A stretch of 64,000 nucleotides of DNA from Rhodanobacter sp. 7MK24 (GTDB taxonomy: Bacteria; Pseudomonadota; Gammaproteobacteria; Xanthomonadales; Rhodanobacteraceae), in contig NZ_JACYXL010000001.1 in assembly GCF_014842995.1 (NCBI RefSeq), positions 125,183-189,182 of the forward strand. Direction: 5' to 3'. Below the pieces are notes generated by a model. That model was not told the DNA's origin. It made no database searches and was given only the letters and a program-made list of their open reading frames with translations. The first letter of the stretch is position 1, and each line of letters starts with the position of its first letter. The position numbers were made by a program, and so were the translations under genes. This document shows positions 1 to 8,138 of this stretch, one piece after another.

Positions 1-686
1 CTGTACAGTGCGCCGGCGCCGTGGTCGCCGCCGTACTGGCCGGCGGCGAAGGCTTGCTGCGCCTGATCTACCAGGGTCGCAACCTGCACCTGCGATGCGC
101 GTTTGGAGGCGATCATCTGGTCGAGATGATCCACATCGCTGCCGCCACCCAGCAGCTCGCGCGCCACCGCTGCCTTTTGTGCTGCCACGTCGAACTGGCC
201 GGCCTGCAGAGCGGCGTCGGCTTGCGAAAGTTCGGCCATGCCGACCTGGTGCAGCCCGTCGCGGGCGATGTCGTTGTCCGGCTCAAGCGCCACCGCCGCC
301 TGGAACAGTTCGCGGGCACTGGTGCCGTCCTGGCCATCCAGATGGCCGGCGGCCAGCGCCTGTTGCGCGCGGCCGAGCACGTCGTTGAGTTCGGTGCGTG
401 GCAGCAGACTGTTGCTGAGATAGCTTCGTCCCAGCCACATCGCGCCCGCCGCGCAGATCACGAGCAGCAGAAGGATGGGCACCAGCCAGCGGCGGCGCTT
501 GCGCCGGGGTTGTGCCGATTCGCGCGCATTGCGCGGCTCGGCTTTCATCGATGGCAAGTCGTCGCGTGGCGGTGCGTCGCGCAGCGAGCCACGGCGCGAC
601 GGCGCATCGAGCTGGTCGAGGTTGCCCAGCGTGGGTTCGGTGCGTCCGCGCTGTTCGGATTCGTGCTGGTCGCGGCGTCCGCTCAT
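1..686 (-). CDS. Membrane-anchored TPR-like protein, C-terminus cut by window edge
   Basis: The open frame starts at the ATG at 686 and runs off the left edge after 228 codons. Residues 1-60 are hydrophilic and charged. A basic run (RRKRRR, residues 61-66) comes just before a single membrane helix at about 67-85, which predicts a cytoplasmic N-terminus and a periplasmic remainder. From about residue 95 the sequence is Ala-rich with alternating helices (for example ELFQAAVALEPDNDIARDGL), resembling tetratricopeptide repeats. No enzyme motif is visible, and a role as an envelope scaffold is only inference. The start has no strong Shine-Dalgarno sequence. The frame keeps the codon use of neighbouring genes, which supports it as real coding sequence. 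Confidence 0.75.
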   Translation of the reverse strand, partial: MSGRRDQHESEQRGRTEPTLGNLDQLDAPSRRGSLRDAPPRDDLPSMKAEPRNARESAQPRRKRRRWLVPILLLLVICAAGAMWLGRSYLSNSLLPRTELNDVLGRAQQALAAGHLDGQDGTSARELFQAAVALEPDNDIARDGLHQVGMAELSQADAALQAGQFDVAAQKAAVARELLGGGSDVDHLDQMIASKRASQVQVATLVDQAQQAFAAGQYGGDHGAGALY

Positions 687-724
687 GGGTTTGGCAAATC
701 GTGGGAAGGTTGAATGATCGGCTT

Positions 725-815
725 TCCAGCTCGTCGTGCCGGCGGAAGCCGGCATCCCGTGTCTTGATGCTCTTGGCTTGACGGCGCTGGATGCCGGCTT
801 GACCAGCCATTTGGC
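725..815. repeat. Short member of dispersed palindromic repeat family
   Basis: The spacer between relA and the membrane protein holds the palindrome GCCGGCGGAAGCCGGC near 740-756 and a second partial arm (GATGCCGGCTTGACCAGCC) near 790-808. This resembles the ends of the longer composite elements near 5.2, 7.9, 12.4, 23.4 and 31.2 kb. No gene is seen in 687-923. Confidence 0.5.
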
Positions 816-923
816 TGTTGAGAAACGTCCTGCCGGCAGGACGGGCAAAATCAGCAGCGTTTGGAATTCCATCGCAGCTTAGCAGCGCACCGCTCCATCG
901 CCGCGTTGCGCCGGAACGCGCGT

Positions 924-3065
924 TCAGGATGCGCGAGCGCTACCGATGCGGCGCGCTTCCAGCACGTTGGGCAAGGCCACCAGCCGGCCGAGCAGGGTGG
1001 AGAGCTGTTCGAAGTCGCGCACGCGCAGGGCGAAGCGCATTTCCACCTCGCCGCTCTTGGCGATGGCCCGGCTGGACGAGGCGAGGATGGGCGTACCGGC
1101 ATTGCTGATGACGCCGGCAACGTCCTTTTGCAGTCCCTTGCGATCGTAGCCGCGCAGTTCGACGTCCACTTCGTAGGCCTGCGCGTTGGCCTTGCCCCAG
1201 GCCACCTCGATTACGCGGTCGGGATCGCGCCGCGCGAGCCGCGCGAGGCTGGCGCAGTCGGCGCGATGCACCGACACGCCGCGGCCGCGCGTGATGAAGC
1301 CGCGTACCGGGTCGCCGGGCAACGGCTGGCAACAGCGCGCAAGCGTGGTGAGCAGGTTGCCGATGCCCTCGATGCTGAGTGCGCCGGGATCGCGGGTGGG
1401 CGCGGGCCGCGCGGTCGCGACCGGCAGGATGGCATCGTCGCTTTCCAGCGGCTGCGCGGCTTCCTGCAGCGCGCGCGCGATCTGCCCTGCGCTGATTTCG
1501 TTCAGCGCCAGCGCGACGAGCAGTTCGTCCTGTGTCTTCAGGTGGAAATGCGCCGGCAGCTTCGCCAGGTCGACTTCAGGCAATGCCAGGCGCTTGAGTT
1601 CGCGCTCGAACATCGCGCGGCCCACCGCGAGATTGGCGTCGTGCGCCAGCCGGCGGAACCAGGCGCGCACCTTGTCGCGCGCCCGTGCGCTGTTGAGGTA
1701 GCCGTGGTGGGGCGACAGCCAGTCGCGGCTCGGTTCGGCCTGCTTCGCGGTGAGGATCTCCACGCGGTCGCCGCTCTGCGGCTGGAAGGTGAGCGGCACG
1801 ATGCGGCCGTTGACCTTGGCGCCGCGGCAGCGGTGGCCCACCTCGGTGTGCACGTGGTAGGCGAAGTCCAGCACGGTGCCGCCGTGCGGCAGGTCCACCA
1901 CTTCGCCGCGCGGCGTGAGCAGGTAGACGCGGTCTTCCATCAGTTCGGTGCGCAGGTTGGCGGCCAGCGTGCCTTCGTCGTCGCTGCGTGTTTCCAGCAG
2001 CTTGCGCATCCAGGCGATCTTGGCCTCGAACTCGGCATCGGCGCCGCTGCCTTCCTTGTAGCGCCAGTGCGCGGCCACGCCGAGCTCGTTGGCGCGGTGC
2101 ATCTCGTGGGTGCGGATCTGCACTTCCAGCGTCTTGTCGCGCGGGCCGATCACCGCGGTGTGCAGCGAACGGTAGCCGTTGTCCTTGGGGCGCGCGAGGT
2201 AATCGTCGAATTCGCGCGGCAGGTGCGGCCACAGCGTGTGCACCACGCCCAGCGCGGCGTAGCAGTCGGCCACCGTGTCGACCAGCACGCGCACCGCGCG
2301 GATGTCGTACAGCTCGCCGAATTCCAGCTCCTTGCGCTGCATCTTCTTCCAGATGGAATAGATGTGCTTCGGACGCCCCGCCAGTTCGGCGCGGATGCCG
2401 GCGTCGGCCAGCGCCCGGCCCAGTTCGTCCAGCGATTCGCGGATGAAGGCCTCGCGGTCCGTGCGGCGTTCGTCAAGCAGCCTGGCGATGCGCTTGTAGG
2501 TATCCGGCTGCAGGTGGCGGAAGGCGAGGTCTTCCAGCTCCCACTTCAATTGCCAGATGCCGAGCCGGTTGGCCAGTGGCGCGTGGATGTCGCGGGTGAG
2601 CCGCGCCAGTTCCGTGCGTTCGGCCTCGGGCAGCGCCGTCGCCGCGCGCAGGCGCGCGAGTTGGCGCGCCAGTAGCACGAATACCACGCGCAGGTCGCGG
2701 ATGATCGCCAGCAGCAGACGGCGCAGGCCCTCGGAGCCGCCGTCCTGCGTGCGCTGCGCGTGCAGGGCCCACACCTGCTCGGCGGCCTGCTGGCCTTCCA
2801 CCAGCCGGCGCACTTCCTGTGGCAGACGCGGCGCCTCGGCTTGCCACAGGGCGGCATCCGCGCGCGACAAGGCGAACCACAGCGCAGCCGCCAGCGTGGA
2901 CGCATCGCAACCCATCATCGTCAGCAGGTCGAGCACGTCGGCGCATTCGGCCTGGTCGACGGGCCGTGCGAGGCAGGCCTCGACTGCCGCATTCAGTGCG
3001 GGCGACAGCACGCCTGCGCGGTCGCGCCAGGCTTGCAAGCGGGCGGGTGGCGTGGGCGTGTGCAT
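924..3065 (-). CDS. relA: RelA, monofunctional (p)ppGpp synthetase
   Basis: The 713-residue protein has the long RelA/SpoT layout. The N-terminal HD region (about 1-170) is degenerate and lacks the His-Asp pair needed for ppGpp hydrolysis. The synthetase domain lies at about 225-345 and contains EFDD (285-288) and the following PKDNGYRSLHT segment. EFDD marks RelA-type synthetases; bifunctional enzymes carry RFKD there. A TGS domain covers about 378-442, and a C-terminal ACT domain ends near 713. In this family the protein binds stalled ribosomes and makes (p)ppGpp from GTP/GDP and ATP during amino acid starvation. A separate SpoT would be expected elsewhere in the genome. The start ATG at 3065 gives the usual family length. 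The gene seems monocistronic. Confidence 0.95.
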   Translation of the reverse strand: MHTPTPPARLQAWRDRAGVLSPALNAAVEACLARPVDQAECADVLDLLTMMGCDASTLAAALWFALSRADAALWQAEAPRLPQEVRRLVEGQQAAEQVWALHAQRTQDGGSEGLRRLLLAIIRDLRVVFVLLARQLARLRAATALPEAERTELARLTRDIHAPLANRLGIWQLKWELEDLAFRHLQPDTYKRIARLLDERRTDREAFIRESLDELGRALADAGIRAELAGRPKHIYSIWKKMQRKELEFGELYDIRAVRVLVDTVADCYAALGVVHTLWPHLPREFDDYLARPKDNGYRSLHTAVIGPRDKTLEVQIRTHEMHRANELGVAAHWRYKEGSGADAEFEAKIAWMRKLLETRSDDEGTLAANLRTELMEDRVYLLTPRGEVVDLPHGGTVLDFAYHVHTEVGHRCRGAKVNGRIVPLTFQPQSGDRVEILTAKQAEPSRDWLSPHHGYLNSARARDKVRAWFRRLAHDANLAVGRAMFERELKRLALPEVDLAKLPAHFHLKTQDELLVALALNEISAGQIARALQEAAQPLESDDAILPVATARPAPTRDPGALSIEGIGNLLTTLARCCQPLPGDPVRGFITRGRGVSVHRADCASLARLARRDPDRVIEVAWGKANAQAYEVDVELRGYDRKGLQKDVAGVISNAGTPILASSSRAIAKSGEVEMRFALRVRDFEQLSTLLGRLVALPNVLEARRIGSARAS

Positions 3066-3178
3066 GGCAGGAAGCGCATCGGGGATGATGCATTCTAGGG
3101 GGATCGATGGCGCTTGGCTTGGCCGTCATGCGGCCGCAGAATCGCGCTGGTACCCCTTGCCTGCGACAGATCCCATTC

Positions 3179-3394
3179 ATGCGCTGGTTTCGATCACTGC
3201 TGGCCGTCGCGCTGGCTGCCGGCATCACCCTGCTCGCGGCATGGCTGCTGATGGCGTGGAGCGAGGCAGGCGCGCCGTCGCTGCTCGATTTCACCCAACG
3301 TCATCCCATGATGGGAGCGGCCTTCGGCCTGCTGTCCACCTTGGCGGTGGTGGTGCCGGCGCTGCTGCAGCGGCGCCGGCGCAAGTCACGCTGA
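3179..3394 (+). CDS. Small two-helix membrane protein, unknown function
   Basis: A 71-residue frame starts at the ATG at 3179. It has two hydrophobic stretches, at about residues 6-26 and 46-62, joined by a short polar loop (EAGAPSLLDFTQRHP), and ends in a very basic tail (QRRRRKSR). That suggests a hairpin in the inner membrane with both ends in the cytoplasm. I do not recognise a family. An in-frame ATG 72 nt upstream would add a tail with no membrane character, so the shorter start is preferred. It is transcribed away from relA and converges on the AlsS-like gene 46 nt downstream. Confidence 0.5.
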   Translation: MRWFRSLLAVALAAGITLLAAWLLMAWSEAGAPSLLDFTQRHPMMGAAFGLLSTLAVVVPALLQRRRRKSR

Positions 3395-3440
3395 GCCAGC
3401 GGCCCCGAGACTCCGTTGGTCTTCGGTCAGCTGGCGGGAG

Positions 3441-5084
3441 TCAGGACAGGTTGGGCGGAAACGCTTCGCGCAGCTCATTCACCAGCACGCGCTCGTTCTC
3501 CGAGTAGTCGATCGGCACCGACACCAGGTGCACGCCGCCGGCCCGGAAGGCGGCCTCCAGCGTCGGCGCGAACTGCGCGATATCGTCGACGCGATGCCCC
3601 TGGCAGCCGAACGCGCGGGCATACAGTTCGAAGTCGGGATTGCCGAAGGTCATGCCGTAGTCGGCGAAACCGTCCACCGCCTGCTTCCAGCGGATCATGC
3701 CGTAGGCGTTGTCCTGCAGGATCAGCACCACCAGGTTGAGCTTGAGGCGCACCGCCGTCTCCATCTCCTGGTCGTTCATCATGAAGCCGCCGTCGCCGCA
3801 CACGGCCAGCACGCGGCGGTCCGGATACAGCATCGAGGCCATCATCGCCGAGGGCAGGCCGGCGCCCATGGTGGCCAGCGCGTTGTCCAGCAGCAGGGTG
3901 TTGGCGACCTGGGTGCGGTAGTTGCGCGCGAACCAGATCTTGTACATGCCGTTGTCCAGCGCCACGATGCCGTCGGACGGCATCACCGCGCGCACGTCGC
4001 GCACGATGCGCTGCGGTGTGAAGCGGTCTTCGCCGGCGCGGTCGGCGAGGTGGGCGAGGATGCCCTCGCGCAGCGGCAGCAGTGCTTTGGCGTTCGGTAC
4101 CTGGCCCTCGATGCGGTCGGCCAGCAACGCCAGCGAGCGGCCCATGTCGCCCACGACCTCCGCCTGCGGGAAGTACACCTGCTCCACGCTGGCCGGCTGG
4201 TAGCTGACGTGGATCACGGTGGGGCCGCCCGGGCGCATCACGAAGGGCGGCTTCTCGATGGTGTCGTGGCCGATCGCGACGATGACGTCGGCGCGGTCGA
4301 TCGCTTCGTGCACGTAGTCGCGTTCGCTCAGCGCCGCCGTGCCCATGTACAGGCCCGAGCCGCCGGCGACCGAACCCTTGCCCATCTGCGTGGTGAAGAA
4401 CGGGATGCCCGCGCGCAGCACGAAGCGCGACAGCGCCTCGCTCGATGCCGGCCGCGAGGCCGCCGCACCCAGCATCACCAGCGGTCGCTGGGCGGCGCGG
4501 ATCAGTGCGGCAGCGCGCTCCACCGCCTCGGCGCCGGCGACCGGCACTTCCAGCGGGTGCGGCGGCACCAGCGGCACCGGGTCGCATTCCATGCCGGCGA
4601 TGTCCTCGGGCAATTCCAGGTGCACCGGGCCGGGGCGCCCTTCCTGCGCCATGCGGAAGGCGTCGCGAACCAGGGTGGGGATCGTGGTGGGCGAGACGAT
4701 CTGCCGCGCCGACTTGGTCAGCGGCTTCATGGTGTTGACGATGTCGACGATCTGGAATTGCGCCTGCCGGCTGGAGCGGATGCCCTTCTGCCCGGTCAGG
4801 ATGATCATCGGCATCGCGCCGAGGAAGGCATAGGCGGCGCCGGTGGTGAAGTTGAGCGCGCCCGGCCCCAGTGTGCTGATGCACACGCCCGGCTTGCCGG
4901 TGAGGCGCCCGTAGGTGGCGGCCATGAAAGCCGCCGCCTGTTCGTGGCGGGTGATCACCAACTGGATGGAGGAGTGGCGCAGCGATTCCACCACGTCGAG
5001 GTTTTCCTCGCCGGGTATGCCGAAGATGCGCTCGACGCCTTCGTTCTCCAGCGCAGCTACCAGCAGGTCGGATCCTTTGGTCAT
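3441..5084 (-). CDS. AlsS-like acetolactate synthase large-subunit homologue
   Basis: The 547-residue protein has the three-domain fold of ThDP-dependent decarboxylases/synthases. The catalytic Glu lies in the N-terminal domain (RHEQ, about residue 48). The cofactor-binding GDG is at 430-432, with the paired Asn at 459. The FAD-associated RFDDR segment of biosynthetic acetohydroxyacid synthase is missing; AIGHDTIEKPPF sits there, like the catabolic AlsS form (IGYDPxEY). The known AlsS reaction joins two pyruvates to acetolactate, but the substrate here is unproven. No small subunit and no acetolactate decarboxylase gene lie nearby. An aldehyde dehydrogenase and an XRE regulator lie upstream on the same strand, about 300 nt away. 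The ATG at 5084 starts at the normal domain boundary. Confidence 0.8.
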   Translation of the reverse strand: MTKGSDLLVAALENEGVERIFGIPGEENLDVVESLRHSSIQLVITRHEQAAAFMAATYGRLTGKPGVCISTLGPGALNFTTGAAYAFLGAMPMIILTGQKGIRSSRQAQFQIVDIVNTMKPLTKSARQIVSPTTIPTLVRDAFRMAQEGRPGPVHLELPEDIAGMECDPVPLVPPHPLEVPVAGAEAVERAAALIRAAQRPLVMLGAAASRPASSEALSRFVLRAGIPFFTTQMGKGSVAGGSGLYMGTAALSERDYVHEAIDRADVIVAIGHDTIEKPPFVMRPGGPTVIHVSYQPASVEQVYFPQAEVVGDMGRSLALLADRIEGQVPNAKALLPLREGILAHLADRAGEDRFTPQRIVRDVRAVMPSDGIVALDNGMYKIWFARNYRTQVANTLLLDNALATMGAGLPSAMMASMLYPDRRVLAVCGDGGFMMNDQEMETAVRLKLNLVVLILQDNAYGMIRWKQAVDGFADYGMTFGNPDFELYARAFGCQGHRVDDIAQFAPTLEAAFRAGGVHLVSVPIDYSENERVLVNELREAFPPNLS

Positions 5085-5186
5085 GTCGTGACGTTCCGGT
5101 GATGTGGTTGGTGATTTCCCCTGTCGTTCCCGCGCAGGCGGAAATCGAGTGTCATCAGGGAGGGTCGGAATAATTTGCTCTTTGCC

Positions 5187-5358
5187 GTCATTCCCGCGAG
5201 GCGCTCCTCAACAGCCGAATGGCTGGTCGAGCAGGAATCCAGCGCCTTGGTGTTCAAGGCTTGAAGGCACTGGATGACTCGCTTTGCTCGCTCCTCCGGG
5301 GCCGCCCTTCGGGCGTTCTGCGCGCGAAGCGCTTGTCCAGCTTTCGCTGGGATGACTG
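5187..5358. repeat. Composite palindromic repeat element, copy A
   Basis: The spacer 5085-5380 is filled by an element that begins with a GTCATTCCCGCG half-palindrome. It continues through ATCCAGCGCC and CACTGGATGACTCGCTTTGC, then a hairpin around GCCGCCCTTCGGGC, and ends with the inverted half CAGCTTTCGCTGGGATGAC. The same order of blocks recurs near 7.9, 12.4 (inverted), 23.4 and 31.2 kb (inverted). It is non-coding despite short open frames. Confidence 0.75.
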
Positions 5359-5380
5359 ACGGGCACGGTTTGGATCTTCG

Positions 5381-6787
5381 TCAGAGACGGTCCACCCATA
5401 CGGTCTGTGCGTTGACGAATTCGCGCAGGCCGAAGTGCGACAGCTCGCGGCCGAAGCCGCTGTGCTTCACGCCGCCGATCGGCACGCGCGGGTCCGAGGC
5501 GGACCAGCCGTTGATGAACACGCCGCCGGTGACCAGCCGCCGCGCCAGCCGCTTGCCGCGCTCGACGTCGCCGGTCCACAGGTTGCCGCTGAGGCCGTAG
5601 TCGCTCTGGTTGGCCAGTTCCACCGCGTGGTCGGCGTCGCGCGCGGCGATGATCGCCCCCACCGGACCGAAGGTCTCGCCGTCGAAAACCGGCATGCCCG
5701 GCTTGACGTCGGCAAGCACGGTGGGCGCGTAGAAGAAGCCCTCGCGATCCAGCCGCTGGCCGCCGAGCAGCAGTTTGGCACCGGCTTTCACGCTGTCGGT
5801 CACCTGCTGGTGCAACTGCTCCAGCAGGTCTAGGCGGGCTATCGGGCCGACCTGGGTGGCATCGTCGCGGCCGTTGCCCACCACCAGTGCCCTGGTGCGT
5901 TCGACGAAGGCGTGGGTGAAGCGTTCCAGCACGGCTTCCTCGACGATCATGCGCTTGGCCGCGATGCACACCTGGCCGGCATTCTGGAAGCGCGCGGTCA
6001 CGGCGATCTCGGCGGCCTTCTCCACGTCGGCGTCGGCCAGCACGATGAAGGGATCGGAGCCGCCCAGTTCCAGCACCACTTTCTTGATCGCGTGGCCGGC
6101 CTGGCCGGCGATGGTGCGCCCGGCGCCCACGCTGCCGGTGACGGTGACCGCCGCGACGCGCGGATCGGCGATCGCGGTGGCGCTCTGCGCCCGTGTGAGG
6201 TGCGCGGTGATGAAGGCATCCTCGGGCAGGCCGGCGGCGCGCCAGGCCTCGTCCAGCAGCTCGGCGCAGCCCACCACGTTCTCGGCCGGCTTCAGCAGGA
6301 AGGCGTTGCCGCCCATCAGGATCGGCACCGCGGCACGCATCGCCTGCCAGTAGGGGAAGTTCCAGGGCATCACGCCGAGCACCACGCCCAGCGGCAGGTA
6401 CGACACGTAGGCCTTGCCGTCCGGCACCTCGGTGGGTTCGTCCGCCAGCAGGCGCGGGCCGTGGTCGGCGTACCACTCGCACAGGTGCGCGCACTTCTCC
6501 ACCTCGGCGCGCATGTCGCGCAGCGGCTTGCCCATCTCGGCGGTGGCCATCGCGGCCATCGCCTCGGTGCGCTGGCGCAGCGACGCGGCCATGCCGCGCA
6601 GCACCGCCGCGCGCTGCGTCAAACCGGCGGCGCCCCAGCGCGCGAAACCGGCTTGCGCACGGTTTAGCAGCGGCCCCAGTGCGGTATCGGCAAGAAAGGG
6701 CCGTTCGGCGATCAGTTCGCCGGTGGCGGGGTCGCGCGATATCGAAGCGGCGTCGGGTGCAGTCGGACGGGTAGAGTCGGCGGACAT
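5381..6787 (-). CDS. NAD(P)-dependent aldehyde dehydrogenase (succinate-semialdehyde type)
   Basis: This 468-residue enzyme of the ALDH superfamily has the Rossmann-type cofactor domain first. The general base is in VLELGGSDPF (Glu240) and the catalytic nucleophile in NAGQVCIAAKR (Cys274). The overall pattern (PWNFPYWQ, LKPAEN, ETFGPV) matches succinate-semialdehyde dehydrogenase-like proteins. The reaction is oxidation of an aldehyde to its acid; the substrate cannot be read from sequence. The ATG at 6787 is chosen because GAGGAAG lies nine bases upstream. The open frame extends about 100 codons further with no homology. It lies upstream of the AlsS-like gene on the same strand with a repeat-filled 296-nt gap, so co-transcription is possible but not shown. 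Confidence 0.88.
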   Translation of the reverse strand: MSADSTRPTAPDAASISRDPATGELIAERPFLADTALGPLLNRAQAGFARWGAAGLTQRAAVLRGMAASLRQRTEAMAAMATAEMGKPLRDMRAEVEKCAHLCEWYADHGPRLLADEPTEVPDGKAYVSYLPLGVVLGVMPWNFPYWQAMRAAVPILMGGNAFLLKPAENVVGCAELLDEAWRAAGLPEDAFITAHLTRAQSATAIADPRVAAVTVTGSVGAGRTIAGQAGHAIKKVVLELGGSDPFIVLADADVEKAAEIAVTARFQNAGQVCIAAKRMIVEEAVLERFTHAFVERTRALVVGNGRDDATQVGPIARLDLLEQLHQQVTDSVKAGAKLLLGGQRLDREGFFYAPTVLADVKPGMPVFDGETFGPVGAIIAARDADHAVELANQSDYGLSGNLWTGDVERGKRLARRLVTGGVFINGWSASDPRVPIGGVKHSGFGRELSHFGLREFVNAQTVWVDRL

Positions 6788-6924
6788 GGATGGCTTCCTC
6801 GTGAGTACGTGGCCGGCACGCGGCGCGGTCGATGCGCGAAACATGGACCTGTGTGCCGGCGGGAACAAGACGGGTGGCGATCCTGGGTGTCGTACCACCA
6901 GTCTCGCTAGGCGACCCCGGCAGG

Positions 6925-7722
6925 CTAGCCTTTTGTCCGTCGAAGATAGGTGACCAGCGACAGGTCGTGGCGGTTCTGCGGCACCAGCGCCACGTACTGC
7001 AGGTCGACCCGGCCCAGCGCGGGGTGGTCGAGCTGCTTGATGCCCTCGTCGAAGCGGCGCACGTCGTGGTCGGGCCACCAGCGGCGGAAGACGTCGCTGC
7101 ACTCGGTCAGTTCGGCAATCAGCGCGTCGAAGGGGCGCTTGTCCGCTGCCTGCGCATACGCGGCGCGGAAGCCGGCGAGGGTGCCGCGCGCGATCTCTTC
7201 CCAGTTCACGATGAGCGTGCGGTAGGGTTCATGCAGGAACATCAGCCGCAGCGTGTTGCGCTCGTGCGGCGCCAGCCTGTCGTAGTCGACGAACAGCTCG
7301 GCGATCGCGCGGTTCCAGATCAGGATGTCGAAGCGGTTGTTGCGCACATAGGCGGGCAGCGGGTCCAGCGCCTGCACGAACTGGCGCAGGCCGTCGGTGA
7401 GCGATTCGTCGTGGGTGTCTTCCGGCGGCGGGTAGCCGGACAGCGCGAACACGTAGGCGCGCTCGGCGTCGCTCATGCGCAGCACCCGTGCCAGCCGCTC
7501 CAGCGCCTCGGGCGAGGCGCGCACGTCGCGGCCCTGCTCGATCCACGTGTACCAGCTCGCGCTGACGTCGGCGGCTAGCGCCACTTCCTCGCGCTTCAGC
7601 CCCGGCGTGCGGCGGCGACCGATGGGAAAGCCCAATGCGGCCGGCGACACGCGCGCGCGGCAGGCCACCAGGAACGCGCCGAGTTCCCTGCGTTGCGTCG
7701 CGTTGTGCGTGGTGGCATCCAT
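6925..7722 (-). CDS. XRE-family regulator with MmyB-like ligand-binding domain
   Basis: The protein has 265 residues. Residues about 10-75 form a helix-turn-helix (GLKREEVALAADVSASWYTW, then ALERLARVL), as in XRE regulators. The C-terminal half (LPAYVRNNRFDILIWNRA through FDEGIKQLDHPALG) matches the MmyB-like ligand-binding domain common in actinobacterial and proteobacterial repressors of this class. In that family the C-terminal domain is thought to bind small, possibly fatty-acid-like, ligands. It is encoded directly upstream of, and in the same direction as, the aldehyde dehydrogenase, which makes that gene a candidate target. The ATG at 7722 is preferred over in-frame starts about 60 nt upstream because family members begin just before RRELGAFL. 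Confidence 0.85.
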   Translation of the reverse strand: MDATTHNATQRRELGAFLVACRARVSPAALGFPIGRRRTPGLKREEVALAADVSASWYTWIEQGRDVRASPEALERLARVLRMSDAERAYVFALSGYPPPEDTHDESLTDGLRQFVQALDPLPAYVRNNRFDILIWNRAIAELFVDYDRLAPHERNTLRLMFLHEPYRTLIVNWEEIARGTLAGFRAAYAQAADKRPFDALIAELTECSDVFRRWWPDHDVRRFDEGIKQLDHPALGRVDLQYVALVPQNRHDLSLVTYLRRTKG

Positions 7723-8138
7723 CGTCGCCGCTGTCTGCTGGTATCTCTGGATGATAGCGGGGAAAACTCTTGAAGCATGTCGCATGCGTTGCATGGCACG
7801 CGCGGGCAGAGGTTCGTTCGTCAGGCAAATCCTAGGCAGAGCTATGCGTTCACGGCTTTGCTCGTCATCCCGGCACAGGCCGGATCCAGTTGCGATCACG
7901 CCTGTTCGAGCCGCACCGTCACTGGATGATTCACTGCGCTCACCTCTGCGAGGCCGCCCTGTGGGCGTTCGGCGTTCTGCGCGCTTGCCCGGCCTATGCC
8001 GGAATGACGAATGTGGAAGTCCTGAAGTTTCCAGATATGGAGCGGCGTGGCCACGCCGTTTATCGCGCAGGAGGGTTTGTTCCTTGCAATGGCGCGCGCA
8101 AGTCTTGAGAAGACAAGCTGGAAAACTTGAGCGGCCCT
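7723..8138. other. Gene-free spacer between xre and hrpA
   Basis: This 416-nt spacer contains composite repeat copy B (about 7862-8009) and a 16-nt perfect palindrome, CGGCGTGGCCACGCCG, at 8043-8058. No start codon with a ribosome binding site leads a convincing frame. Open frames here only translate the repeat. Confidence 0.7.
7862..8009. repeat. Composite palindromic repeat element, copy B
   Basis: It is in the same orientation as copy A. It opens with CGTCATCCCGGCACAGGCCGG, carries CACTGGATGATTCACTGCGC and GGCCGCCCTGTGGGCGTTC, and closes with GGCCTATGCCGGAATGACG. Confidence 0.75.

Noticed and set aside
861-2675. A 604-codon open frame on the plus strand opposite relA
   Set aside because: It is an antisense shadow caused by high GC at third positions. 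Its translation has no family motifs, while the minus strand encodes a full RelA.
924-3065. SpoT (bifunctional synthetase/hydrolase)
   Set aside because: The HD hydrolase residues are missing and the synthetase carries EFDD rather than RFKD, so RelA is the better call.
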